Positions 1 through 7,166 of a stretch of 64,000 nucleotides of DNA are shown piece by piece. The translations under genes were made by a program, and so were the position numbers. The stretch is from Gloeothece verrucosa PCC 7822. GTDB taxonomy: Bacteria > Cyanobacteriota > Cyanobacteriia > Cyanobacteriales > Microcystaceae. How positions within the stretch are numbered: the first letter of the stretch is position 1; each line of letters starts with the position of its first letter. Under the pieces are notes generated by a model, which was not told the origin of the DNA, did no database searches, and saw only the letters and a list, made by a program, of their open reading frames with translations. The stretch lies in contig NC_014501.1 of the NCBI RefSeq assembly GCF_000147335.1, forward strand, positions 5,076,501 through 5,140,500. Reading direction: 5' to 3'.

Positions 1-122
1 AATTTTTCATCGATAGCTGTAGCTAAATCATACAAATCTCTAGCTGATCGTTCAAAATCTTTAGCCAGTTCTATGAGTTTATCTAGAGTTTCATCATCGG
101 GTAATTGTTTAATTTCTTTCAT
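1..122 (-). CDS. hypothetical protein, N-terminal part only (runs off the window edge)
   Basis: An open frame starts with ATG at 122 and is still open at base 1, giving about 40 residues beginning MKEIKQLPDDETLDKLIELA. It is rich in Asp, Glu, Lys and Leu and looks helical. Its ATG overlaps the TGA of the upstream gene (ATGA, 4-nt overlap), so the two genes are probably translationally coupled. I do not recognise the family. A coupled pair of small acidic helical proteins could be a toxin-antitoxin or accessory pair, but nothing in the sequence proves that. Confidence 0.6.
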   Translation of the reverse strand, partial: MKEIKQLPDDETLDKLIELAKDFERSARDLYDLATAIDEK

Positions 123-466
123 CTTATTTCATCCAAAATATTAAGAATTCGACGACCTCTAATTTGTGTTTCTAAAATTTGCCCTAATAGAGTTCCTAAT
201 TCTTCTCCTGCATTTTGAATCTCTTGTTCTGTAACATCTGGTACTGCAATTTTTTCATAAATGCCTTGTATTCGTCTTCTAGAGATCTCTACTAAGAATA
301 AGCCGTTATTGAAGAAAGCTAGGAACTGTATTAGTCTAACATTATCGGAAAATTGTGACAACAAAAGTCTAATCAGACTCACGCCTTCGCTTGCATCTTG
401 TTCAATTTGGCTGAGTTCTTGATTAAGTCTGTCTATAAGTTCGGTAATTTCTGAGGGAATAGGCAT
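119..466 (-). CDS. conserved hypothetical protein, 115 aa
   Basis: This is a complete frame of 115 residues starting MPIPSEITELIDRLNQEL. It is predicted mostly helical, with a hydrophobic middle (LIQFLAFFNNGLFLVEI) too polar at its edges to be an obvious membrane helix, and a basic Arg-rich stretch (EISRRRIQGIYEK). The stop overlaps the start of the next gene by 4 nt, so the pair looks co-transcribed. I do not recognise a family. The spacing, start and coupling argue that it is a real gene. Confidence 0.6.
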   Translation of the reverse strand: MPIPSEITELIDRLNQELSQIEQDASEGVSLIRLLLSQFSDNVRLIQFLAFFNNGLFLVEISRRRIQGIYEKIAVPDVTEQEIQNAGEELGTLLGQILETQIRGRRILNILDEIR

Positions 467-473
467 ATTTGAG

Positions 474-752
474 CTAATTAATTTGAGATGAACATTTATT
501 ATCCCAATTTTTTAACTGAATATCATACCGAGGTTTAGGATTATTAGCATCCCCCCATCTTGCATCCGCTTTCCAAGCGCCGTCTTCTTTTTCTTTTTTC
601 GGAGTTTCAACCGTTAATTTATGCGTTTCGGGATCGATACAAAGTAAGTTATATTGCTAGTTATCATAGTTATTTTCTAAAGGTTGGTCACAAGCGGCAG
701 CAATGGCATTAGGATTAATCTTGGCGCGGCTTTTATAATAGACCTCTTGCAT
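474..752 (-). pseudogene. hypothetical gene interrupted by an in-frame TAG
   Basis: Read on the minus strand from ATG at 752, the frame runs 31 codons to a TAG and continues in the same frame for 61 more codons to a second stop at 474-476. Both parts look protein-like: before the stop NPNAIAAACDQPLENNYDN, after it LLCIDPETHKLTVETPKKEK and KNWDNKCSSQIN. A single nonsense change (for example from CAG or TGG) would explain it. The gene is just upstream of, and co-oriented with, the two small hypothetical genes at 119-466 and 1-122. The function is unknown. Read-through or a sequencing error cannot be excluded. Confidence 0.5.
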
Positions 753-821
753 AATTTACATTTTTAATAGACTCCCCTCTCCTTGTAGGAAAGGGGTTGG
801 GCGAGAGATCAGATGAAGAAA

Positions 822-1148
822 TTACATTCGCGTCAGCGCGGCTATCTTAGCCAGTTTATCTTGATCGAGTCCCTCTAAATCCTTAAGATGCAACCATCCC
901 TCTTTGACCAACTGGGCAAAGACAAAAATTAGAGCAGAATATTGATAATCATATTTGCCATCTATTTGATGTCTTCTTGCACTTAAGAAGTCATGTAACT
1001 GCCAGACCTGATCGAGATCGACAATTTCAGTAGCTTGAGATCGAATTTGGTTGATTAAAAAAGATGTTTCCCTTTGGTAAGCTTTTGAAAAAGCCTCCTG
1101 AGCAATTTTTTGCTCGGTTTCCGACCAAATAATTTCTGTTTGCTGCAT
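822..1148 (-). CDS. frp: fluorescence recovery protein (FRP)
   Basis: The 108-residue product matches cyanobacterial FRP in length and in its signature segment (VWQLHDFLSARRHQIDGKYD). FRP is a small helical dimer that binds the C-terminal domain of photoactivated orange carotenoid protein. It speeds the return from the red to the orange form and detaches OCP from the phycobilisome. Residues known to matter in the Synechocystis protein (W50, H53, D54, R60) appear here as W49, H52, D53 and R59. The gene lies 111 bp downstream of ocp on the same strand, the usual ocp-frp order. The spacer holds a strong hairpin that could set the ratio of the two products. Confidence 0.93.
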   Translation of the reverse strand: MQQTEIIWSETEQKIAQEAFSKAYQRETSFLINQIRSQATEIVDLDQVWQLHDFLSARRHQIDGKYDYQYSALIFVFAQLVKEGWLHLKDLEGLDQDKLAKIAALTRM

Positions 1149-1169
1149 TTAATTAAGTGCTTATTAATT

Positions 1170-1243
1170 GATAATGGATAAAGGATAATTGATAATGAAG
1201 AATTAATACCAAATTAAGAAAAAATTATCAATTATCCATTATC
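1170..1243. repeat. inverted repeat in the ocp-frp spacer
   Basis: GGATAATTGATAAT at 1183-1196 is perfectly complementary to ATTATCAATTATCC at 1224-1237. The overlapping pair GATAATGGATAA (1170-1181) and TTATCCATTATC (1232-1243) gives an alternative perfect pairing. The loop is AT-rich and no T-run follows, so this is not a clear terminator. It could act as an mRNA processing or attenuation element between ocp and frp, or be a small palindromic repeat. Confidence 0.6.
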
Positions 1244-1259
1244 TATTCTTCGCTTTGTT

Positions 1260-2219
1260 TTAGCGAACAAAGTTCAACAATTCTTTGGGAGAGGCTAAGA
1301 GATCGATGGCCACAAAGAAAATTTTGCCTTCTGGATTGAGCAAGAACCGCCAAGCAATATTCATGCCCACATTAGCACCAAACCAAGGAGTTTGTACTTT
1401 ACCAGTAACTTTAATTTGCGTGTAACCGTCGTCTGCGGGTTCAGATACGCCTTTTTCGGGGATTAATTTCAGGTTTTGACATTCTTCTTGGAAAAAGCGT
1501 AATATGGCTTCTTTGCCGACGATGGGTCTTTGGAAGGGAGGTTGCAACCCTCCGTCAGGAGTAAACAGGTCAATGAGTGCCTTAAAGTCGTTGGCGTTGA
1601 GGTTGTCCATATAACTTAAGACAGTGGAATTGGTAACTCCGTCAATTGTGACCTGAGTCCGTTGTGACATGGCTTTTGGAGGTTCCACCGGTTCAGAGAC
1701 ACGGGTATAGTTGCCCAATTTACCCGCTTCAAATCCCATATCTACCACGCAATTGCGTAACACGGTAATTTGTTGGCCGGATTCAAGTGCTTTAATGGCT
1801 TCTAATACCGCTTTAGCATTCGCTGAAAGTTTATAACCTTCTGGAATCGGTGCTACAGTGCCGTCTTCCATACCTTGTCCTAATTGAAACCAGAATCCCA
1901 ATTTGATATTAGGGGACCAAGTACCGTAGGTTCTGCAAATGGGTGTGTCAGCACGGTTAGCTAGGTCACACATCACCTGTGTTTGTTGCAGACGGGTCAT
2001 TTGTTTAATTTCTTTGAGAGTGGCTTCAGCCAATACCATGCTCGCCGCTCCCGGAGCCGCAATGGTAATGGTTTTACCCATTTCTAAATAAGCAAACCAA
2101 ATCAGAGCCAATTGATCTTCAGCACTAAGCTGGTTGAATCGAGCAATCGTAGCTGGCACGGCATCAGCAGCTAACGTATTGGGGAAAATGTTACGGGCTG
2201 AATCAATCGTAAATGGCAT
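1260..2219 (-). CDS. ocp: orange carotenoid-binding protein (OCP)
   Basis: The 319-residue protein is a full-length OCP, the blue-light-activated photoprotective protein that binds a keto-carotenoid and quenches phycobilisome excitation. Residues 1 to about 165 form the helical carotenoid-binding domain and 195 to the end the NTF2-like domain. Landmarks visible are N104 and R155 in the N-terminal domain, and Y203, E246, W279 and W290, which correspond to Synechocystis Y201, E244, W277 and W288 (carotenoid keto-group contacts and the interdomain salt bridge). The linker (residues 166-190) and the presence of frp just downstream fit the OCP1 type. Regulation was not readable beyond an AT-rich 220-bp upstream region. 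Confidence 0.97.
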   Translation of the reverse strand: MPFTIDSARNIFPNTLAADAVPATIARFNQLSAEDQLALIWFAYLEMGKTITIAAPGAASMVLAEATLKEIKQMTRLQQTQVMCDLANRADTPICRTYGTWSPNIKLGFWFQLGQGMEDGTVAPIPEGYKLSANAKAVLEAIKALESGQQITVLRNCVVDMGFEAGKLGNYTRVSEPVEPPKAMSQRTQVTIDGVTNSTVLSYMDNLNANDFKALIDLFTPDGGLQPPFQRPIVGKEAILRFFQEECQNLKLIPEKGVSEPADDGYTQIKVTGKVQTPWFGANVGMNIAWRFLLNPEGKIFFVAIDLLASPKELLNFVR

Positions 2220-2440
2220 AGATTTACCAGTATTTAAAGTTTTTTACATTGCTTAACATTACTTTACACTAAGTCGGTATTTATGAGAAAGAGTTCAAAT
2301 GAACCGAAAATAAGATTAGGGCTTCATTTGCTCTCAAATAGTAACGATAAAAATTAAGCTATACTCTAATATTTCTCAGGTTTTAGCCCAAATATTTTAA
2401 CAAAACTTAACATTAACTGAAAAAGGCAGTTAGAATCGTA

Positions 2441-2651
2441 GGAGTTACGCACTCCTGATTAAAAACAACGATTTTATGTCCCAAGCGAGCCTTGCTCCCG
2501 ATCGCGGACAATCTCAAACCCTAATAGACTTCTTGCAGAAGTCGGGAAAAGGGGAAAGGGGAAAGGGGAAAGGCTTGATCCTTTATTCGTTTTCTTCAAA
2601 AATGATGATTTGTGCAAGAGGTCTAATGATTTAGTTACGGTGCGTAAGTCC
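2441..2651. mobile_element. MITE-like element A, interrupted by a second element
   Basis: The ends are imperfect inverted repeats: GGAGTTACGCAC at 2441-2452 and GTGCGTAAGTCC at 2640-2651 (11 of 12 pair). Inside the left end is CTGATTAAAAACAACGATTT, and before the right end ATGATTTAGTTACG. The same two blocks occur in the reverse orientation at 24795-24895, so this is a dispersed element of about 109 bp once the nested insertion is removed. It has no coding capacity. Confidence 0.7.
2526..2624. mobile_element. MITE-like element nested inside element A, with a 3-bp target duplication
   Basis: The 99-bp element begins AGACTTCTTGCA and ends TGCAAGAGGTCT, terminal inverted repeats with one mismatch in 12. 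It is flanked on both sides by AAT (2523-2525 and 2625-2627). Comparison with the uninterrupted relative at 24795-24895 shows continuous sequence across this point, so the element was inserted into element A with duplication of AAT. The inside contains a short GAAAAGGGG-type run and no frame. The transposase that moved it is not in the window. Confidence 0.7.
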
Positions 2652-2802
2652 TAAATCGGTAAGATGCGGCGCAGTGAGGGAAAAAGAAGAAAGGTTATCC
2701 CGTCCACCTTTTACCGCGTGGCGATATAAAACCCCAAATCATTACCTAGAAAGATTAATCAAAAAAGCCGTTGAATCTTTTCAGAGTAATAGGTGAGGGT
2801 TT

Positions 2803-3222
2803 CTAAGTTTTAACCAATACTTTATCCCCATCCAACTTAACCTCATAAGTCTTCAAAGGATCTTTAGCCGGACCCTTAACCACCTTACCATCAGCCGCAA
2901 ACTTAGACTCATGACAAGGACAAACAAAGGCTTTTTGATCAGCTTTCCAAGCTACTGTACAACCGGCATGAGTACAAGTAGGATTAACAGCATCAACCTG
3001 ATTGGAATTGGTAGGATTTTTAACCACCACTACCGAACCCCCAGCAATTTTCCCCTCTAAAAAACCCTGTTTATCTAAATCAGTAATCGTTCCCACAGGT
3101 TCAAAAGTGCCCTGAGAAACTTCACCTTGATTTGATTGCTGATTACAAGCGGCTAAAGCAATGGGTAAAGAACTTGCCAACCAACCCACTCCAACCCAAC
3201 CTAAAAACTCTCGACGGTTCAT
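2803..3222 (-). CDS. Rieske [2Fe-2S] protein with Tat-type lipoprotein signal
   Basis: The 139-residue protein has an N-terminal twin-arginine motif (NRREFLGWVG) followed by a hydrophobic stretch ending in a lipobox-like AAC, so it is probably exported folded and anchored outside the membrane. The C-terminal half is a Rieske domain with both cluster-binding boxes, CTHAGC and CPCHESKF, giving the two Cys and two His ligands. It is shorter than cytochrome b6f PetC (about 180 aa) and lacks that protein's usual transmembrane arrangement. It is therefore more likely a stand-alone Rieske ferredoxin of unknown electron partner. It follows the rubrerythrin gene on the same strand, 75 bp apart, which suggests a shared role in extracytoplasmic redox or peroxide handling. 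Confidence 0.85.
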   Translation of the reverse strand: MNRREFLGWVGVGWLASSLPIALAACNQQSNQGEVSQGTFEPVGTITDLDKQGFLEGKIAGGSVVVVKNPTNSNQVDAVNPTCTHAGCTVAWKADQKAFVCPCHESKFAADGKVVKGPAKDPLKTYEVKLDGDKVLVKT

Positions 3223-3297
3223 GATTAAACCTACTTAGCTAAATACCTGTACAAATTGTAATGTAAACCCCGCCCTCCTTGAGCGAGGTCTAAATAT

Positions 3298-3990
3298 TTA
3301 GCTAACTTTTTCTAAGGGTTTTTTAGTTCCATCAGTCGTGGCGCAATTATTTTGCTTATCTGTAATCGTCGTTGCACCAGATACAGGACAAACATACAAA
3401 TCTTTAGACACTTTCCAATTATCCATATCTTCTAAAGCTTGCTTGTACAGTTGGGCGTGTTGGGCTTCAGCATCAGAAGCATAAGTAAAGGTTTCTACCG
3501 CGTCTTTTTTCCCTTCTTTTTCGGCTTCTTTAATGAACTCAGGATACATTTCCTGCCGCTCATAAGTTTCCCCTTTAACCGCATTTTCTAAGTTTTCTTT
3601 GGTGGATTTTACTTCAGGAGTTTTAAGATTATTTTCTGGCGTTCCGCCCATTTCTTTAATGACCTTAGCATGATTATCCCGATGAATTTCTTCAGCCCTA
3701 GCGGCTGCTTTAAACAGACTCGCTGCGCCTTTATAACCTTCTTCTTCAGCTTTTTTCGCATAGGCTAAATACATCAGATGGGCGTTTGATTCCCCATTGT
3801 AAGCCGCTTGTAAATTCTTCAGCGTTGAATCTTCTTTTGAGGTGGTTTTTGCGGTTTCGGCGGCTGTTGTTGATTGTGTGTCGGGTTCAACTTGAGCAGA
3901 TGGGGTGGTTTGACTACATCCAAATAGAACAAGGCTCATAGCCATCGATAAAAATAGGGCTTTTTTTTGATAAATACTAGGGAATAACAT
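3298..3990 (-). CDS. exported rubrerythrin-like ferritin-fold lipoprotein
   Basis: I chose the ATG at 3990 because AGGAGG lies 10 nt upstream (complement of 4001-4006); the longer frame to 4014 starts on the other side of that ribosome site. The 230-residue product has a lipoprotein signal (MSLVLFGCSQ), a Ser/Thr-rich linker, and a rubrerythrin four-helix domain with repeated di-iron ligand motifs (NLQAAYNGESNAHLMY, AARAEEIHRDNH, ETYERQEMYPEF, ASDAEAQHAQLY). Rubrerythrins reduce peroxide. The C-terminus, where a rubredoxin domain with CxxC pairs is expected, has CPVSGATT and a lone later Cys, so a normal FeCys4 site cannot form. It sits between a PepSY-like membrane protein gene and a Rieske gene. 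Confidence 0.85.
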   Translation of the reverse strand: MLFPSIYQKKALFLSMAMSLVLFGCSQTTPSAQVEPDTQSTTAAETAKTTSKEDSTLKNLQAAYNGESNAHLMYLAYAKKAEEEGYKGAASLFKAAARAEEIHRDNHAKVIKEMGGTPENNLKTPEVKSTKENLENAVKGETYERQEMYPEFIKEAEKEGKKDAVETFTYASDAEAQHAQLYKQALEDMDNWKVSKDLYVCPVSGATTITDKQNNCATTDGTKKPLEKVS

Positions 3991-4039
3991 AGTTAAATAA
4001 CCTCCTACGTTCAATTAAAATTTACCTAGGAAATATTTT

Positions 4040-4324
4040 TTAGTCTTCAATATTTGTCGGTTTTGGGCGTTTTTTAAATAACCCAGTCATGCTCAAGCCA
4101 GTCACCAGCAAGCCGATTAATCCTAATCCATTCAGTAGAGGATAAATCTTTTCTAAATGGATAATTTCAAAGGTATGAATTCCTAACAGAAACTCACCCA
4201 ATTCTCCTTGCTCAAACCACTCATCGACAATGGTATAACCAACTCCTGTAATCACCGTTAAAATTAAGGGAAGTGCAGCAATGATTGCAATTTGACGATG
4301 ATATTTACGAAAGGCACGAAGCAT
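4040..4324 (-). CDS. small two-helix membrane protein, PepSY-associated type
   Basis: The 94-residue protein has two clear transmembrane segments, IAIIAALPLILTVITGVGY (about 12-31) and YPLLNGLGLIGLLVTGLSM (about 61-80), joined by an acidic outside loop. The pattern of a short basic N-terminus with HRQIAIIAALPLILTVITG resembles the first helix of PepSY-associated membrane proteins. It is 25 to 50 bp upstream of the rubrerythrin gene on the same strand and probably in the same transcript. Such proteins often hold heme or other redox parts in the membrane, but no heme ligands are certain here. Confidence 0.65.
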   Translation of the reverse strand: MLRAFRKYHRQIAIIAALPLILTVITGVGYTIVDEWFEQGELGEFLLGIHTFEIIHLEKIYPLLNGLGLIGLLVTGLSMTGLFKKRPKPTNIED

Positions 4325-4429
4325 GATTATTCTCCTCTACCCAAAAGATTGAATGCTGTCAGACTTGAGAGTTTATAGCTATTAGTGTAGAGAAAAAATG
4401 TAAGGATCTCGGGTGGAGCAACAATTTTT

Positions 4430-5746
4430 TTAAGCTTTGGGTAAACGCACTTGAAAACAGCTACCCACACCTAACTGACTTTTAACCGTAATTTCGCCGC
4501 GATGACGATGAGCAATGGCTTGAGCAATGGCCAGTCCTAACCCTGTTCCCTCACAACGATAGCAACGAGCATCATCTGCTCTCCAAAAACGATCAAAAAT
4601 ATGAGGGAGTTGTGCTGAAGAAATGCCGATTCCCGTATCTTCTACCGAAACCAACACATAACGCTCATTCTGATTCAGGCTCACGGTTACCTGTCCTCCT
4701 TGAGGGGTATATTGTAGAGCATTATTTAATAAATTAGAAAATAAACGAGATAATTGCTCACTATCTCCTTTAATAAAAACTTCTATTAATCCCTCAAATT
4801 TAAGATTAATCTCGCGAGCATTGGCGGTCAATTCCAGAAAATCCACGAGGTCTTCTAACACTTCATGCAAAGGAATTAAACCCCATTCTTGAGGATAAGG
4901 ATCGCTAATTTTTTCAGTACGAGCTAATAATAATAAATTTTCTACTAAACTACTCATCTGTTTCGTGGCACTGACGATGCCGTTGAATTTTTCCACATCG
5001 GCGGGGTGAATTCGTTCGGGATGAGTTTGCATCACCTCCACAGAGGTTTTAATCACCGTTAGCGGACTACGTAATTCATGAGAAGCATCCGCCGTAAACT
5101 GTTTTAACTGTGCAAAGCTTTGTTCAACCGGACCCAGAGATTGCCGCGTTAACCACATTCCCCCGATCCCGGTTAAAATAATAGCGATGGTTCCTCCTAA
5201 GCCAAACCCCCAACGCAATTGAATTAAGGTTTTTTGCACTTCTTGGTTAGACTCACTAACTCGAATATACCCTTCTAAATGAGGTGTTCCTTGGGGATAA
5301 CTATAAGCAGGAATGGTTAGGGTGCGAATTTGTCCATGTTGTTGTTGCTCAAACCCGACTTTTAGGGGTAGGGTAGGAAATAAAGTACCAGCCATCGCTA
5401 AACGCTGCTCATTGGCAGCATACCATTCTACCCCCTGAGAAGGTAAACGCAAATTCTGCCAAGGAATATCAAGGTCTCCATCGTGATCAAAGTCTCTGCC
5501 AGGTAAATCGTCAATCACATTTTTATCATGTTTAAGTGTTATTAAACTGTGAGAAGCGGCTTGAGCTAAATTGAGTAAGCGGTTATCTACCTGTTGATAA
5601 ATACTGCGGCTAAAGAATTGATAAACCACTACGGCGGATGTGCCTAGTATCGTCACCATTACCGCCAAATAAGAAAGTAATAACCGCCAGTGAAGTGTTT
5701 GAAATTCACGGTTGACAAAAAATTGAGTTTTATCTTTCTTGCTCAT
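4430..5746 (-). CDS. OmpR-partner sensor histidine kinase
   Basis: The 438-residue kinase has an N-terminal transmembrane helix (about 23-45), an extracytoplasmic sensor region of about 130 residues, a second helix (about 178-200), then HisKA with the H-box ADASHELRSPLTVIKTS and HATPase with the N box (LLNNALQYTP), DTGIGIS and GTGLGLAIA. The gene begins 10 bp after the response-regulator gene, so the two form an operon. The sensor region has no Cys pair or known ligand-binding motif that I can name. The downstream rubrerythrin and Rieske genes suggest a redox or metal stimulus, by context only. It resembles cyanobacterial RppB/NrsS-like kinases in general build, but I would not assign the name. 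Confidence 0.9.
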   Translation of the reverse strand: MSKKDKTQFFVNREFQTLHWRLLLSYLAVMVTILGTSAVVVYQFFSRSIYQQVDNRLLNLAQAASHSLITLKHDKNVIDDLPGRDFDHDGDLDIPWQNLRLPSQGVEWYAANEQRLAMAGTLFPTLPLKVGFEQQQHGQIRTLTIPAYSYPQGTPHLEGYIRVSESNQEVQKTLIQLRWGFGLGGTIAIILTGIGGMWLTRQSLGPVEQSFAQLKQFTADASHELRSPLTVIKTSVEVMQTHPERIHPADVEKFNGIVSATKQMSSLVENLLLLARTEKISDPYPQEWGLIPLHEVLEDLVDFLELTANAREINLKFEGLIEVFIKGDSEQLSRLFSNLLNNALQYTPQGGQVTVSLNQNERYVLVSVEDTGIGISSAQLPHIFDRFWRADDARCYRCEGTGLGLAIAQAIAHRHRGEITVKSQLGVGSCFQVRLPKA

Positions 5747-5756
5747 CTACAACCTG

Positions 5757-6431
5757 TTAACTTTGTTTCAGTCGATAACCCAAACCATATACAGTCTCGA
5801 TTAAATCTGGAGAAGCTCCCACCGCTTTCAGTTTTTTTCTTAACTCTTTGATGTGAACTTTGACCGCTTCTTCACTGGGAGGGTCTTCAAAAGACCAAAG
5901 ATGATCTAAAATTTGACTACGACTCAAAACCAGATGAGTATTGCGAAGAAATAATTCTAATAATTTATACTCTTTTGGGGTTAAATGTAGAGGGTGTCCG
6001 GCATAATTCACTTCACAACTATTCGGATTAAGGCGTAAATTTTCCCACTCTAAGACGGGGGGTAAAGTAGTATTGCTTCGACGCAACAAAGCCCGAATTC
6101 TAGCGGCTAACTCCGGCAAATCGAAGGGTTTAACCACATAATCATCGGCTCCTGCATCTAACCCCTTAACCTTATCTCTACTGGTATCTCTGGCTGTCAA
6201 CATCAAAACGGGTGTCATATATCCTGTGTCTCGCAAGCGTTGACAAAGTGCAGTCCCACTCAGTTTAGGCAGCATGACATCTAAGATAATTAAATCATAG
6301 GAAAAGCTTTGAATAAAATCCCAACCCTTTTCCCCATCAAAAGCTAAATCAACCAGATATTGCCGATCTTTGAGAGTCTCTGCCAGAGCGTTAGCAATCC
6401 GTTCATCATCTTCTACCAGCAGAATCCGCAT
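5757..6431 (-). CDS. OmpR/PhoB-family response regulator
   Basis: The 224-residue protein has an N-terminal receiver domain with the acidic pocket (VEDDER), the phospho-acceptor Asp in LIILDVMLPKL, the Thr in LMLTARD and Lys in VVKPFDLPE. A winged-helix DNA-binding domain follows from about 130 (LTPKEYKLLELFLRN, VKVHIKELRKKL, ETVYGLGYRL). Length and order are normal for the family. It is the first gene of the regulator-kinase pair and starts 4 bp after the upstream zinc-ribbon gene ends. The regulon is unknown; the genes just downstream (PepSY-like, rubrerythrin, Rieske) are the obvious candidates. Confidence 0.93.
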   Translation of the reverse strand: MRILLVEDDERIANALAETLKDRQYLVDLAFDGEKGWDFIQSFSYDLIILDVMLPKLSGTALCQRLRDTGYMTPVLMLTARDTSRDKVKGLDAGADDYVVKPFDLPELAARIRALLRRSNTTLPPVLEWENLRLNPNSCEVNYAGHPLHLTPKEYKLLELFLRNTHLVLSRSQILDHLWSFEDPPSEEAVKVHIKELRKKLKAVGASPDLIETVYGLGYRLKQS

Positions 6432-6435
6432 ATTA

Positions 6436-6996
6436 CTAACTCAATCGATGCCCACAACTCGAACAAAAGCGATCATTAGGTTCTAGTTTAGCTCCACATT
6501 GACTACAATAGTGCTTTGGCGAAGCGGCTGAAGATCCTGATCCGATCCGCATTTCCATGTTACCCATCCGCATTTGCATCGGGTTCATACTCATTTCCAT
6601 ATCCCCCATTTTCATCGGTTCTAGGGGTTTCATCGGTTCTAGGGGTTTCATGGGTTCTAGGGGTTTCATCGGAGGCATTGAAGAGGTAGGTGTGCCAGAA
6701 ACTTGTTGCAGTTGCATTTGTTGAGCATGACTCACCCCTGGGGTACCACTCATGACGGCTATACTACCCCCCTGCACCTGTACAAAATGTTCCCCTGAAG
6801 CGGCAGTTATTTTAATGATTACACCGTTAGCCGTTTGGAATAATTGCGGGGGAGATGTCCAACTGCCGGTTACAAACCCACTTGAGGACTGTTGCTGTTG
6901 TCCTCCACTACTGCTATGGGTAGTGATGAGAGTCTGGTTACCCTGATTATCTATATAGAGTGTTTGCCCTGTCCCTAACTCACAGACGTAAGCCAT
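6436..6996 (-). CDS. zinc-ribbon protein with Met/Pro-rich hexapeptide repeats
   Basis: The 186-residue protein has three visible parts: an N-terminal beta-rich region (about 1-95) with a Gln/Ser-rich loop, a middle with three tandem MKPLEP units followed by Met-rich sequence, and a C-terminal double-CxxC zinc ribbon (CSQCGAKLEPNDRFCSSCG). The function is unknown. Ribbons of this kind often sit at the end of membrane- or nucleic-acid-associated cyanobacterial proteins. The repeats are encoded by an 18-bp tandem repeat (about 6617-6671), a likely site of copy-number variation. It is first in the minus-strand run ahead of the two-component genes, 4 bp from the next start. Confidence 0.7.
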   Translation of the reverse strand: MAYVCELGTGQTLYIDNQGNQTLITTHSSSGGQQQQSSSGFVTGSWTSPPQLFQTANGVIIKITAASGEHFVQVQGGSIAVMSGTPGVSHAQQMQLQQVSGTPTSSMPPMKPLEPMKPLEPMKPLEPMKMGDMEMSMNPMQMRMGNMEMRIGSGSSAASPKHYCSQCGAKLEPNDRFCSSCGHRLS

Positions 6997-7166
6997 AATA
7001 ATCTTTTGTGATAAATCTTTCTTGCTCTCTTCAGTGTATGTTGCCCTGTCTCAAACCCTTAACTTTTTAACAATTGCTTATTAGATTTGCGGACAATTCT
7101 TAGCCGCTCACAGGGAAATTAAGTTACCCTAGATCAAGGCTCGTCTAAGTTTGCTCTCATTTAACT

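Larger units (their letters stand above)
2220..2802. other. intergenic region upstream of ocp, no gene seen
   Basis: These 583 bp hold no convincing gene. The part next to ocp (2220-2440) is AT-rich and should contain the ocp promoter. The middle (2441-2651) is occupied by two nested miniature inverted-repeat elements, annotated separately. The part from 2652 to 2802, downstream of the Rieske gene start side of the next block, shows nothing I recognise. Confidence 0.6.

Noticed and set aside
738-752. AGACCTCTTGCA as the end of a third copy of the nested MITE
   Set aside because: No matching second end or internal similarity is found nearby; it may be chance or a remnant.
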